A DNA stretch of 64,000 nucleotides. It comes from Pelagibacterales bacterium SAG-MED01 (GTDB lineage Bacteria > Pseudomonadota > Alphaproteobacteria > Pelagibacterales > Pelagibacteraceae). Position numbers and translations under genes: made by a program. The stretch lies in the NCBI GenBank assembly GCA_014654455.1, contig JACWCY010000004.1, positions 1 to 64,000 of the forward strand. Reading direction: 5' to 3'. A model generated the notes under the pieces. The model was not told the origin of the DNA, did no database searches, and saw nothing but the letters and a program-made list of their open reading frames with translations. Positions 27,461 to 35,967 of the stretch are shown here, piece after piece. Position 1 is the first letter of the stretch, and each line of letters begins with the position of its first letter.

Positions 27461-27970
27461 TTAAAACTTTTTGAAAAAATTAAACATATAACTATTTGCC
27501 CCAGGATTTTTGTCTCCTAAACTTGCATTTGACAAATGATTGTAAGATAAGCCTAATTGACTTTCTTTTGGTAATTCTAGAGATAGTTGAACTTCACTTT
27601 TAAATTCTAGCGCATGACCTAGGTCTTTACCATTGCCTTGATTATAGTATCCAGGGGCAAAACTTGGTGTAAAATTCATAGATCCAATTTTATATTGCGC
27701 TTGAATACCTGTGTAAAAATATGATGCATTATCAGCTGTAACCATTGCTCCAGTTATGGGGGATAAACTTCCCAAAAATGTATTTCTATTTAAATCTTCA
27801 TTTTGGTGTTGGACACCTATTAAAGTTGATCTTTTACCATCATCACTAAAATCAAACATTCCAGTATAAACATTAAATTCTGTATTATTTTCTAATTTAA
27901 TCTCCTCAGCCATTAGTGAAAAGCTAAATAAAAATGAAGCTAAGATTAGATAAATTCTATTAATTTTCAT
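27461..27970 (-). CDS. PagL-like lipid A 3-O-deacylase (acyloxyacyl hydrolase)
   Basis: The 169-residue protein has a signal peptide (MKINRIYLILASFLFSFSLMA) and ends in Phe (FFKKF), as outer-membrane beta-barrels do. The motif YNHLSNASLGDKNPGANS matches the PagL active-site region, giving the catalytic His and Ser as H-x-S. A Glu that could complete the triad is in ALEFKSEVQLSLEL. PagL removes the 3-O-linked acyl chain from lipid A in the outer membrane. It sits between ccmH and the hydroxyacid oxidases without obvious functional connection. Confidence 0.72.
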   Translation of the reverse strand: MKINRIYLILASFLFSFSLMAEEIKLENNTEFNVYTGMFDFSDDGKRSTLIGVQHQNEDLNRNTFLGSLSPITGAMVTADNASYFYTGIQAQYKIGSMNFTPSFAPGYYNQGNGKDLGHALEFKSEVQLSLELPKESQLGLSYNHLSNASLGDKNPGANSYMFNFFKKF

Positions 27971-27983
27971 AAATGAAATATAC

Positions 27984-28343
27984 TTAATTTTTCCTTATAT
28001 AAAATAATTTAAATATTATCGCACCTCCTGCAATAAACATCAATATAGGCAATAACCATAGAAAATAAGTATTTTTGTTAAATTCTGGGTCGTATAATAT
28101 CCACTCTCCGTACTTTTCTTTTAAAAAAATATAAATTTGTTTTTCATTTAATCCATCATTTAGCTTTTCTTCCACTACTAATTTTAAGCTATTAGCAAAT
28201 TCAGAGTCTGAGTCATATACAGACTGGCCCTGGCAAATTAAACAACGTAAATTTTTTGTAATTTTGTTATTTAAATTATTTTCTTGAGCATTTAAAAAAC
28301 TAGAATTTAAAATAAATAAAACAATTAATAAAAACCTCAACAT
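27984..28343 (-). CDS. ccmH: cytochrome c maturation protein CcmH (CycL)
   Basis: The 119-residue protein has an N-terminal signal helix, the periplasmic thiol motif NLRCLICQGQSVYDSDSEFA (LRCxxC) near residue 33 and a C-terminal membrane helix near 95-112. It keeps apocytochrome c cysteines reduced for heme ligation. No CcmI domain is fused. It starts two bases after ccmG ends. Confidence 0.94.
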   Translation of the reverse strand: MLRFLLIVLFILNSSFLNAQENNLNNKITKNLRCLICQGQSVYDSDSEFANSLKLVVEEKLNDGLNEKQIYIFLKEKYGEWILYDPEFNKNTYFLWLLPILMFIAGGAIIFKLFYIRKN

Positions 28344-28345
28344 AT

Positions 28346-28864
28346 TTATTCAGCCAACTTTTTAATTTCTAATAATAAATCTTCATTAAGTGGTCCAATA
28401 ATCTTTTTTATAATTTTATTGTTATGAATTAAAAAAGACTCGGGCACACCATATGCTCCCCATTCTATTGCTAATGTTCCATTTTCATCTAATAAAATTT
28501 TATCGTAAGGATTGTTTAATTCTTTCAAAAAAATTTTTGCTTTTTCTTTATTGTCTTTATAATTGAGACCAATAACTTTTATATTTTTTTGAGTACTTAA
28601 TATCATTAAAAGAGGATGTTCATCTCTACATGGAACACACCATGAAGCCCATATATTCATTAAATAAAATTTATCACCTTTAAATATTTGTTCTGAACTA
28701 ATTTTTTCATTTGTTGAAAATATTTTACTTTTAAAAGAAGGAATATTTTTTTCTATATTAACAACAGGTGTATAGATATTAGAATTTTGTAAACCTTTAT
28801 AAAAAATAAAAAAAATAGTTATAAAAAAAACAATAAGTAATATAGGAAAAATTCTAAGCTTCAT
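28346..28864 (-). CDS. ccmG: thiol:disulfide interchange protein CcmG (DsbE)
   Basis: This thioredoxin-fold protein of 172 residues has an N-terminal membrane anchor (about 5-22). The active site is IWASWCVPCRDEHPLL near residue 75, and the cis-Pro lies in AYGVPESFLIHNNKI. It reduces CcmH or the apocytochrome in the periplasm. It overlaps ccmF by 11 bases. Confidence 0.95.
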   Translation of the reverse strand: MKLRIFPILLIVFFITIFFIFYKGLQNSNIYTPVVNIEKNIPSFKSKIFSTNEKISSEQIFKGDKFYLMNIWASWCVPCRDEHPLLMILSTQKNIKVIGLNYKDNKEKAKIFLKELNNPYDKILLDENGTLAIEWGAYGVPESFLIHNNKIIKKIIGPLNEDLLLEIKKLAE

Positions 28865-30731
28865 ATTTTTTTTTAAATAAACTAATTAAACCTCCAAAAC
28901 TAATTAAAGTTACAGAAAACCAAATCCAAAGCATAAACGGTTTTATTTGATATCTAATATTAAAATAATCTTGGTTTTGAACTAAATTCATGGTCATGAA
29001 TTTATCTACTAGTAAATTTGTTTTGATATCTGCTTCACTAGTTACAATATTTGGCTGATTGTATATTCTTAACTCAGGTTTCATAATTTCAATATTACCA
29101 TCAAAATTTTTTATATTAAATTTTCCTATGATTGCTTTAAAATTTTGTTCCTCCTTTTGTTCTATACTTTCAAAATTTATCTTATATTTATCAGTTTCAA
29201 ATGTTTCACCAATTTTTAAATTAGTAATAATTTCTGTTGAAAAGATATTATTAAATAAAATACTCAATATTAATAAACTAAAACCAAAATGAGTAAGATT
29301 TTGAGCCAAGTTTTTAAATCCTTTAATAAAAAAATCTCTTAATGTTATAAAAAATAAGTAAAATGCAGAAGTTACTAAAATTGTATTTATAAGAAAATTA
29401 ATATTAAAACTTTTAATAATAATTGCAGACAATAAAAGTGAAATGATTAAGAATAAAATCAAATAGGACTTATTTTTTAGATCTGATTTTATCCAGCTTA
29501 ATTTTGGACCAATCGCCATAGCAAACAAAAATGGAATTAAAAAAGGAATTATCAATTTATTATAAAAAGGTGGTCCAACTGAAATTTTCTTGGAAGATAT
29601 AACCTCTAAAAATATAGGGTATGTGGTACCAATCAAAACAACCGTAAGAAAATATATCATAAACCAATTGTTAATTAAAATTGATGTTTCTTTACTAAAC
29701 CAAAAAAAACTATTTGAGTCTTTATTTTTAGTTTTATGAAAAAAGAAAAAAATAAAGAGTGATAAAAATATTAAACAAAATAAAAAAATTAAAATAAATA
29801 GTCCTCTTTCTGGATCATTAGCAAATGTATGCACAGAATTTAAAATTCCTGATCTTACTAAAAAAGTACCACACATACTTAAAGTAAATGTTGAAATTGA
29901 TAAAACTACTACCCAAGAAGTTAAAGCTAATCTTTTTTCTAAAACTAAAATACAGTGAAGAAGAGAGGTTAAAGCTAGCCATGGCATTAAAGAGATATTT
30001 TCAACTGGATCCCAAAACCAAAAACCACCCCAACCTAACTCATAATAAGCCCAGATAGAACCTAACAAAATACCTAGGGTCAAAAAAATCCATGATATTA
30101 ATATCCATTGTTTTATATGCTTTGCCCATTCTTTTGAAATATAGTTTAGTGATGTCGCTGCCAATGTTGATGAAAAAATTATCGAAGTTCCAACATAACC
30201 TAAATATAATATTGGTGGATGAATAGCTAAGGCAGGGTCTTGTAAAATTGGATTAAGTCCTAATCCTTCATTTGGAACTGGGAAAATATAATTAAATGGA
30301 TTTGAAGTTTTTATAACAAAAATAAAAAAACCAATAATTATTATTTGCTGAAATAATAAAGTTAAAATTCTATATTGTTTGTTATGTTCTTTAGATTTAA
30401 GTAAAAATATGAAAATAAACAAAGTTAATACCAACAACCAAAGTAATAAACTACCTTCATGATTTCCCCAGGTACCTGATACTTTATAAAAGAGAGGTTT
30501 GGTTGTATGTGAATGATTAAAAACAGTCTGATTGCTGAAATCTGATTTTACAAACGATAAAATTAAACTTAAAAAACTTACTATAACGAGGAAAAATTGT
30601 AAAAAAGTCAAAGAAATTATTTTATTATCAAAAATATTTGAATTTCTAAAATTTTTGATTGAAAACAAAATAATCAAAAAAGAAACGCAAAGTCCAAAAA
30701 TCAATGAATAGAACCCAATTAAACTGGCCAA
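28854..30731 (-). CDS. ccmF: cytochrome c heme lyase subunit CcmF
   Basis: The 625-residue, many-helix membrane protein receives heme from CcmE and ligates it to apocytochrome c with CcmH. The tryptophan-rich WWD motif is GWGGFWFWDPVENISLMPWL near residue 235. ILYLGYVGTSIIFS precedes it, and conserved histidines include SWIFLTLGILLG-flanking and LLHCILV positions. It follows ccmE by three bases. Confidence 0.96.
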   Translation of the reverse strand: MASLIGFYSLIFGLCVSFLIILFSIKNFRNSNIFDNKIISLTFLQFFLVIVSFLSLILSFVKSDFSNQTVFNHSHTTKPLFYKVSGTWGNHEGSLLLWLLVLTLFIFIFLLKSKEHNKQYRILTLLFQQIIIIGFFIFVIKTSNPFNYIFPVPNEGLGLNPILQDPALAIHPPILYLGYVGTSIIFSSTLAATSLNYISKEWAKHIKQWILISWIFLTLGILLGSIWAYYELGWGGFWFWDPVENISLMPWLALTSLLHCILVLEKRLALTSWVVVLSISTFTLSMCGTFLVRSGILNSVHTFANDPERGLFILIFLFCLIFLSLFIFFFFHKTKNKDSNSFFWFSKETSILINNWFMIYFLTVVLIGTTYPIFLEVISSKKISVGPPFYNKLIIPFLIPFLFAMAIGPKLSWIKSDLKNKSYLILFLIISLLLSAIIIKSFNINFLINTILVTSAFYLFFITLRDFFIKGFKNLAQNLTHFGFSLLILSILFNNIFSTEIITNLKIGETFETDKYKINFESIEQKEEQNFKAIIGKFNIKNFDGNIEIMKPELRIYNQPNIVTSEADIKTNLLVDKFMTMNLVQNQDYFNIRYQIKPFMLWIWFSVTLISFGGLISLFKKKYEA

Positions 30732-30734
30732 AAT

Positions 30735-31154
30735 TTATTTCTCCTCTAATGCTGCTTTTACTTCAGGCGGCATATAATTTTCATCATGTTTTGCTAAAAT
30801 TTTAGTAGCTAAAAAAAAGTTTTTGTCTTTCAAATATCCCTCTGCAACCACGCCTTTTCCTTCAGTAAAAAGATTGGGAACCACACCAGAATAAGTTACG
30901 TTAATTTCATTTTTAAAATCAGTAATGATAAATTTAATTTCTTTAGCTGCCATAGATATTGAATTAACTTTTACCATTCCTCCTATTCTAATTTTTTTTT
31001 TATCTATTTCATATAAAGCTTTAATTTCAGTCGGTGATTGAAAGTAAACCACATTTTCTTCTAAAGATTTTAAAATGAGAAAGGTTGATAAAATTAATGT
31101 GAGTAAAATTAATATTATAAAAAAAAATCTTAATTTAACTTTGCGCCCATACAT
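30735..31154 (-). CDS. ccmE: heme chaperone CcmE
   Basis: The 139-residue protein has one N-terminal membrane helix and a periplasmic OB-fold. The covalent heme-binding His is in [14 protein letters not shown] near the C-terminus, with the downstream Tyr of the HxxxY motif intact. The [11 protein letters not shown] and VVAEGYLKD segments are typical. It shuttles heme from CcmC to CcmF. Confidence 0.96.
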   Translation of the reverse strand: MYGRKVKLRFFFIILILLTLILSTFLILKSLEENVVYFQSPTEIKALYEIDKKKIRIGGMVKVNSISMAAKEIKFIITDFKNEINVTYSGVVPNLFTEGKGVVAEGYLKDKNFFLATKILAKHDENYMPPEVKAALEEK

Positions 31155-31164
31155 GGTTTAAAAG

Positions 31165-31392
31165 TTAAATACTTGAAATGTTAGATAAAATTTCTTTGTT
31201 AATACTTTGAGATTTTGCAAAAGCAGCTCTTTCAGAGTTTAAAGTTCCAAATTTAGCAATAAATTTATTTCTCTCTCTGTTGTACTGAATTTTAATAACA
31301 AAATACAATGTTACAAAATTTAAAAGAGTAAATGCAAAAGCAGACCAAACGTACAGTCCATATCCATTCATTAATAATGTTTCGTTAATCAT
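31165..31392 (-). CDS. ccmD: heme exporter protein CcmD
   Basis: The 75-residue protein has a single membrane helix starting MNGYGLYVWSAFAFTLLNFV, the recurring CcmD motif, followed by a charged cytoplasmic tail. CcmD stabilises the CcmC-CcmE complex. It overlaps ccmC by four bases and its place between ccmC and ccmE supports the call. It is slightly longer than many CcmD proteins. Confidence 0.85.
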   Translation of the reverse strand: MINETLLMNGYGLYVWSAFAFTLLNFVTLYFVIKIQYNRERNKFIAKFGTLNSERAAFAKSQSINKEILSNISSI

Positions 31393-32096
31393 AATCTATT
31401 AAGACCTTTATTTTTAATCTTTATCAGTTCTGTATTATATTTCATTAAAAAAATTAATAGAGAAAATAGAGCAAATGCCGCAGTCATAATCATTAAAGGA
31501 AATAACATAGAAACATGAATTGATGATTTTGATAAAATATTAATTGAAGCTGGTTGATGAAGTGTATTCCACCAGTCTACTGAATATTTAATTATTGGTA
31601 CATTAATAATTCCTAAAATTGTAATTATTGTTGTTATTTTAAATGCCTTATCTTTATCCTCATAAATTCTCCAAGCAACTAAATACAAGGCATAAAATAA
31701 AGCCAAAATTAACATTGATGTAATTCTTGCATCCCAAGCCCACCAAGTTCCCCAGGTTGGCTTTCCCCAAATTGAACCTGTAACTAGAGCTATAACATTA
31801 AATACAAAACCTGATGGTGCTAAACTTTTTGAAATTAAAAAAAAATTTCTAATTTTAAAAATATATCCAACTATTGATAGGAATGTAATTGTAGAAAAAA
31901 TCCCAAGAGAAATCCAAGCTGCAGGAACATGAACATACATTATTCTTACTGAATGACTTTGTTTATAGTCTTCAGGAGAAAGTATTAATGCCTCAACCAA
32001 ACCAATTGAAAGAACAACTATAAATAAAATCAAAACATATTTGGGAGCCTTAGATGTTACTGAAAAAATTTTATTAGGTTCAAAATATTTAAACAT
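31389..32096 (-). CDS. ccmC: heme transporter / CcmE loading protein CcmC
   Basis: The 235-residue protein has six hydrophobic helices. The WWD signature is KPTWGTWWAWDARITSML near residue 116, with heme-ligating histidines in VRIMYVHVPAAW and WWNTLHQPAS. CcmC loads heme onto CcmE. It is the first gene of the cluster; ccmA and ccmB are not in this window. A long hairpin lies in its upstream region. Confidence 0.96.
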   Translation of the reverse strand: MFKYFEPNKIFSVTSKAPKYVLILFIVVLSIGLVEALILSPEDYKQSHSVRIMYVHVPAAWISLGIFSTITFLSIVGYIFKIRNFFLISKSLAPSGFVFNVIALVTGSIWGKPTWGTWWAWDARITSMLILALFYALYLVAWRIYEDKDKAFKITTIITILGIINVPIIKYSVDWWNTLHQPASINILSKSSIHVSMLFPLMIMTAAFALFSLLIFLMKYNTELIKIKNKGLNRL

Positions 32097-32140
32097 TTCT
32101 TATTTATATCCTAATTTTGATTTAATGAATTTTAATTATC

Positions 32141-32211
32141 AAAAAATCCTGACCAAGAATGAAGAGGGAGATAATAACGAAGGTTTTGTATATTTAACAT
32201 CCTTGATCAGG
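32141..32211 (-). ncRNA. hairpin RNA with terminator-like tail ahead of ccmC
   Basis: On the minus strand CCTGATCAAGGATG (32198-32211) pairs over 14 positions with CATTCTTGGTCAGG (32148-32161). Two of the pairs are G-U, which would be mismatches in a plus-strand RNA, so the structure belongs to the minus strand. The 36-base loop is AT-rich with a CCTTCG segment, and ATTTTTT follows the stem directly. It lies in the 181-base gap between hspQ and ccmC. It could be an attenuating leader of the ccm genes or a short independent RNA. No established family is recognised. Confidence 0.45.
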
Positions 32212-32277
32212 TTTGCTAATTATGAATGATTGCTGTGACTAAGTTTTGAACTAAATGTGTTTAAAAAATGATTTTTT

Positions 32278-32598
32278 TTAATTTGATGGCTTAAAATAGC
32301 TTGATCCTATTTTGCCTGAAAAAATTTCTTCAATTAATGGGTGTTTTATAGGTTCATCAGAGTCATCGATTAGCAAATTTTGCTCTGACACATAAGCCTC
32401 ATAGGTTATCTCATCATTTTCTGCTAGAAGGTGATAAAAAGGTTGATCTTTTTTAGGCCTAACATTTTTTGGTATAGATTGGTACCATTCTTCAGAATTA
32501 TTGAATTCAAAATCCACATCATAGATCACACCCCTAAATTCAAAGTGTTTGTGTTTTACTATATCACCGATTGAAAATTTAGCTTTTTGAATTGGCAT
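32278..32598 (-). CDS. hspQ: heat shock protein HspQ
   Basis: The 106-residue protein matches HspQ/YccV, a hemimethylated-DNA-binding-fold protein that in enterobacteria acts as a specificity factor for Lon. Family features are KFSIGDIVKHKHFEFRGVIYDVD at the N-terminus, then QPFYHLLAENDEITYEAYVSEQNL and HPLIEEIF. It stands alone, upstream of the ccm region and divergent from yciB. Confidence 0.9.
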   Translation of the reverse strand: MPIQKAKFSIGDIVKHKHFEFRGVIYDVDFEFNNSEEWYQSIPKNVRPKKDQPFYHLLAENDEITYEAYVSEQNLLIDDSDEPIKHPLIEEIFSGKIGSSYFKPSN

Positions 32599-32686
32599 TG
32601 GATTTAGTATGGGTATTTAAAAATAAAAATCAATAAGAAAAATTTATAATTTTTGTATAAATATTATTTATGTTAATATCTTTGAA

Positions 32687-33238
32687 GTGAACAAATCTTT
32701 TTTAAAGTTTCTTACGGATTTTGGGCCTTTGGTAATTTTTTTTTACTACTACTACGATAGTGGAAAAGATTTAAAAATAGCGATTCCTCCCTTCATTATT
32801 GCGACAATAATAGCATTAGTATTGATGTGGTTTTTAGAAAAAAAAATACCCAAAGTCCCTCTATTAAGTGGAATTTTAATTACTTTTTTTGGAGGATTAA
32901 CTATTTATTTTAATAATCCAGTTTTTATTTACATTAAGCCTACGATTATAAATATTTTATTTGGTTTGGCTTTGATATTTGGAAAATATTTTACTAAAGA
33001 GCCAGTACTTAAAAAATTAATGGGAAAATCAATTTCGTTAACTAGTGAAGGTTGGGAAATATTGAACAAAAGATGGGTATATTTCTTTTTTGGTCTTGCA
33101 ATATTAAATGAATTAGTGTGGAGAACACAATCAGAAGAATTTTGGGTGAATTTTAAAGTTTGGGGTTTATTACCTATAACTTTTATTTTTACAGGTTTTC
33201 AAATAGGTTTAATTAACAAATATAAATCGAATGAATAA
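32687..33238 (+). CDS. yciB: septation protein A family membrane protein (YciB/IspZ)
   Basis: The 183-residue protein has five or six hydrophobic helices. FLTDFGPLVIFFYYYY at the N-terminus, KPTIINILFGLALIFGKYF and LNELVWRTQSEEFWVNFKVWG are hallmarks of the family. It is an inner-membrane protein linked to envelope integrity and division. The start is GTG at 32687. It overlaps the DUF2794 gene by eight bases. Confidence 0.92.
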   Translation: MNKSFLKFLTDFGPLVIFFYYYYDSGKDLKIAIPPFIIATIIALVLMWFLEKKIPKVPLLSGILITFFGGLTIYFNNPVFIYIKPTIINILFGLALIFGKYFTKEPVLKKLMGKSISLTSEGWEILNKRWVYFFFGLAILNELVWRTQSEEFWVNFKVWGLLPITFIFTGFQIGLINKYKSNE

Positions 33239-33572
33239 TAATTTAAGATTAGTAGTAAACAATGTAAATGATAAAATATTAGAGGATAAACATTTTTTTG
33301 AGAAACATGAGTTAAAAATTATTTTAGATTTATATGCAAAAATGGTTTCTGAAGGTTCTTGGAAAGATTATGGACTTAGCATATCAAGTAAACAAGTAGG
33401 TTTCAGTGTTTTTAAAAATGCAGCTGAGAACGCACTTTATAAAATATGTAAAAATTTCAAACCGAAAAATAAAAATCTTAAATATTTAATAACAGATACC
33501 AATGGAAAAATATTAAAAAATTCTTTTGATCTAGATATACTTTTAAAAAATACTAACTGGAAAAAACTTTAA
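33231..33572 (+). CDS. DUF2794 family protein
   Basis: The 113-residue soluble protein matches the alphaproteobacterial DUF2794 family: FFEKHELKIILDLYAKMVSEGSWKDYGL, followed by VGFSVFKNAAENALYKICK and a short strand-rich end. Function is unknown. It overlaps yciB by eight bases, so the two are probably cotranscribed. Confidence 0.82.
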   Translation: MNNNLRLVVNNVNDKILEDKHFFEKHELKIILDLYAKMVSEGSWKDYGLSISSKQVGFSVFKNAAENALYKICKNFKPKNKNLKYLITDTNGKILKNSFDLDILLKNTNWKKL

Positions 33573-33580
33573 AAATAAAA

Positions 33581-34342
33581 TTATCTTCTTTGACCAAAAA
33601 GTCTTAGAAGCATAATAAATAAATTAATGAAATCCAAATAAAGAGTTAATGCTCCCATTACAGCCTTTTTACCTATGACTTCTCCAGTATCGCTTGCAGC
33701 GTACATATTTTTAATTTTTTGAGTATCATAAGCTGTTAAGCCAACAAATATTAAAACTCCTAGAATTGAAATTACAAAATACATCATTGTAGATTTCATG
33801 AAGATATTAACTAACGAAGCAATAATAATTCCTATTAATCCCATCATCAAAAAAGATCCTAATTTAGTTAAGTCTCTCTTAGTTGTGTAACCGTATATGC
33901 TCATCGTTCCAAAAGTAGCTGATGTTATAAAAAACACTCTTGCTACACTAGCACCTGTATAAACTAACAGTATCCAAGACATCGATAATCCCATCAATCC
34001 TGCAAATATCCAAAATACTGTTTGAGCTTTTGAAGCACTCATTTTGTTAATACCAAAACTCATATAAAAAACTATCCCAAGAGGAGCTAGCATTACTACC
34101 CATTTTAATCCTGAAAAAAACAGCGCATTACCTATGTCTGTAAATCCTGTTATCGCACCTGAAGAATCTGTTACAACAGACATTTTAAAAGATAGTAAAG
34201 CAATTATTCCAGTTAATAATATTCCTGTTGCCATGTAGTTGTATACCTTAAGCATGTAGGCTCTTAAGCCTTCATCCATTACTACAGTTGATTTTTGAGC
34301 TTCTGCAGCTCTTCCTAAAATACCTTTTTTATTAAATTCCAT
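33581..34342 (-). CDS. Bax inhibitor-1 / YccA family membrane protein
   Basis: The 253-residue protein has seven hydrophobic helices with the BI-1 features: VYNYMATGILLTGIIALL, the GTMSIYGYTTKRDLTKLG loop, VGLTAYDTQKIKNMY and the C-terminal ALTLYLDFINLFIMLLRLFG with conserved Asp. Family members form pH-sensitive calcium leak channels or modulate FtsH proteolysis. It ends nine bases from the convergent DUF2794 gene. Confidence 0.93.
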   Translation of the reverse strand: MEFNKKGILGRAAEAQKSTVVMDEGLRAYMLKVYNYMATGILLTGIIALLSFKMSVVTDSSGAITGFTDIGNALFFSGLKWVVMLAPLGIVFYMSFGINKMSASKAQTVFWIFAGLMGLSMSWILLVYTGASVARVFFITSATFGTMSIYGYTTKRDLTKLGSFLMMGLIGIIIASLVNIFMKSTMMYFVISILGVLIFVGLTAYDTQKIKNMYAASDTGEVIGKKAVMGALTLYLDFINLFIMLLRLFGQRR

Positions 34343-34423
34343 AATGATCAGAATATATAGTCTTTTACTAATTATTCAAGATGCCTTAAAAGATTAATAA
34401 AAAATTTACAAGATAATAGCTCG

Positions 34424-35461
34424 ATGAATTACAAAAAACTGGGAAATACTGAACTTGATGTAAGTACAATTTGTCTCGGAACAATGACATGGGGTGAACA
34501 AAACACTCAAGATCAAGGTTTTGAACAAATGAATTATGCTTTAGATCAAGGTGTAAACTTTTGGGATACTGCAGAAATCTATTCGATTCCTCCAAGAAAA
34601 GAAACATTTGGAAGCACAGAAAAAATTATTGGTAATTGGTTTGAAAAAACCAAAAAAAGAGACAAAATAATTCTTGCTTCAAAAGTTTGTGGACCAATGA
34701 GGGAATATGTCCGAGGAGGTGGTAATCAATTTGGGAAAAAAAATATTACTGAAGCATTAGAAGGTAGTCTAAGAAGATTGAAGACTGATTACATTGATTT
34801 ATATCAACTACACTGGCCTGAGAGAAATACAAATTTTTTTGGTAAATTAGGTTATGAACATGCTGATGATGGTGAGTGGACTAAATTTGAAGATATCTTA
34901 GAAGATCTAAAAAAATTTATAGAACAAGGGAAAATTAGATATATTGGCTTATCTAATGAAACCCCTTGGGGATTATCTAAATTTTTAGAACTATCTAAAA
35001 ACAAGGATCTTCCAAGAATGCTTTCAGTTCAAAACCCTTACAATTTACTAAATAGAACTTATGAGGTAGGTCTTGCCGAAATGTCTGTAAGAGAACAATC
35101 AGGACTTCTAGCTTATTCTCCTCTAGCTTGCGGATATCTTTCTGGTAAATATAGGAATAATCAATTACCGAAGGGATCAAGAATTGCCCTTCATAAAGAT
35201 TTCTGGACTAGATATAATAAGCCAAACGCAGAGAAAGCAATCGAAGCTTATTATAATATAGCGAAAAAATATAAATTAGATTTAGCTCAAATGTCTTTAA
35301 AATTTTTAGAAATTCAACCTTTTGTAACTTCAGTTATCATTGGCGCAACCACAATGGAGCAGTTGAAAACTGATATAGAAAGTGTAAATATAAATTTAAC
35401 CGAAGAAATTATAAATGAAATCAACGAAGTACAAAAAATTTATTCAAACCCATGTCCTTAA
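34424..35461 (+). CDS. aldo/keto reductase (Tas-like)
   Basis: The 345-residue TIM-barrel NADPH oxidoreductase keeps the family tetrad: Asp in NFWDTAEIYSIPP, Tyr in the same segment, Lys in ILASKVCGPM and His in DLYQLHWPERN. The large insert and the final GATTMEQLKTDIES pattern resemble Tas. It would reduce aldehydes or ketones in the cytoplasm. Its end overlaps the ialB-like gene by ten bases. Confidence 0.9.
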   Translation: MNYKKLGNTELDVSTICLGTMTWGEQNTQDQGFEQMNYALDQGVNFWDTAEIYSIPPRKETFGSTEKIIGNWFEKTKKRDKIILASKVCGPMREYVRGGGNQFGKKNITEALEGSLRRLKTDYIDLYQLHWPERNTNFFGKLGYEHADDGEWTKFEDILEDLKKFIEQGKIRYIGLSNETPWGLSKFLELSKNKDLPRMLSVQNPYNLLNRTYEVGLAEMSVREQSGLLAYSPLACGYLSGKYRNNQLPKGSRIALHKDFWTRYNKPNAEKAIEAYYNIAKKYKLDLAQMSLKFLEIQPFVTSVIIGATTMEQLKTDIESVNINLTEEIINEINEVQKIYSNPCP

Positions 35462-35964
35462 TTAAAAAAATTTTATTTTTATCAACATTTATTTTAATCA
35501 TTTCTGTATCAAAAACCTTTGCAGATGATTTAAAAAAAGTTGGTAAATTCAAAGATTGGGAAGTAATGGTAATGTCTGAAGCATCTGGCAAAGTTTGTTT
35601 TGCTCAGTCATCTCCTGTTTTACAAGCACCAAAAAAAAATAAGAGAGATGCAAGATTATTTATAACCTTTAGACCTGGTGAAAAAATTTCTAATGAAATT
35701 AGTGCAACTGCTGGATACGAATTCAATAAAAATAATACAGTTTTAGCAACCTCTGGAAATAACAAATTTAAATTTGATATTAAACAACAAGGCTTTGCTT
35801 GGATGACTAGTAACAAAAAAGAAAAAATAATGGTTAAAGTAATGAAAAAAGGATCAAGAATTATGCTGACTGGGTATAATGAAAAAGGATCTCAAACCAT
35901 TGATCATTATTCGCTTCTTGGTTTTACAAAAGCTTATAATACTGCAAAAAAAGCTTGCAGTTAA
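35452..35964 (+). CDS. invasion-associated locus B (IalB) family protein
   Basis: The 170-residue exported protein has a signal peptide (LSTFILIISVSKTFA). The mature part begins DDLKKVGKFKDWEVMVM, the typical IalB opening, followed by KVCFAQSSPV and a matching C-terminal Cys. In free-living alphaproteobacteria this family is a periplasmic protein of unknown role, and the name does not imply pathogenicity. It lies between an aldo/keto reductase and argG. Confidence 0.82.
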   Translation: MSLIKKILFLSTFILIISVSKTFADDLKKVGKFKDWEVMVMSEASGKVCFAQSSPVLQAPKKNKRDARLFITFRPGEKISNEISATAGYEFNKNNTVLATSGNNKFKFDIKQQGFAWMTSNKKEKIMVKVMKKGSRIMLTGYNEKGSQTIDHYSLLGFTKAYNTAKKACS

Positions 35965-35967
35965 TTA

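Noticed and set aside
32041-32229. 62-residue plus-strand ORF across the hspQ-ccmC gap
   Set aside because: It begins inside ccmC on the opposite strand, shows no family features and runs through the hairpin RNA region.
32263-32280. AAAAAATGATTTTTT as a terminator of hspQ
   Set aside because: The stem is only A-T pairs with a three-base loop, common by chance at this base composition, so I did not list it.
34343-34423. divergent promoter between the Bax-inhibitor-like gene and the aldo/keto reductase
   Set aside because: Promoters must lie here, but AT-rich sequence offers many TATAAT-like strings and none has a matching -35 box at good spacing.
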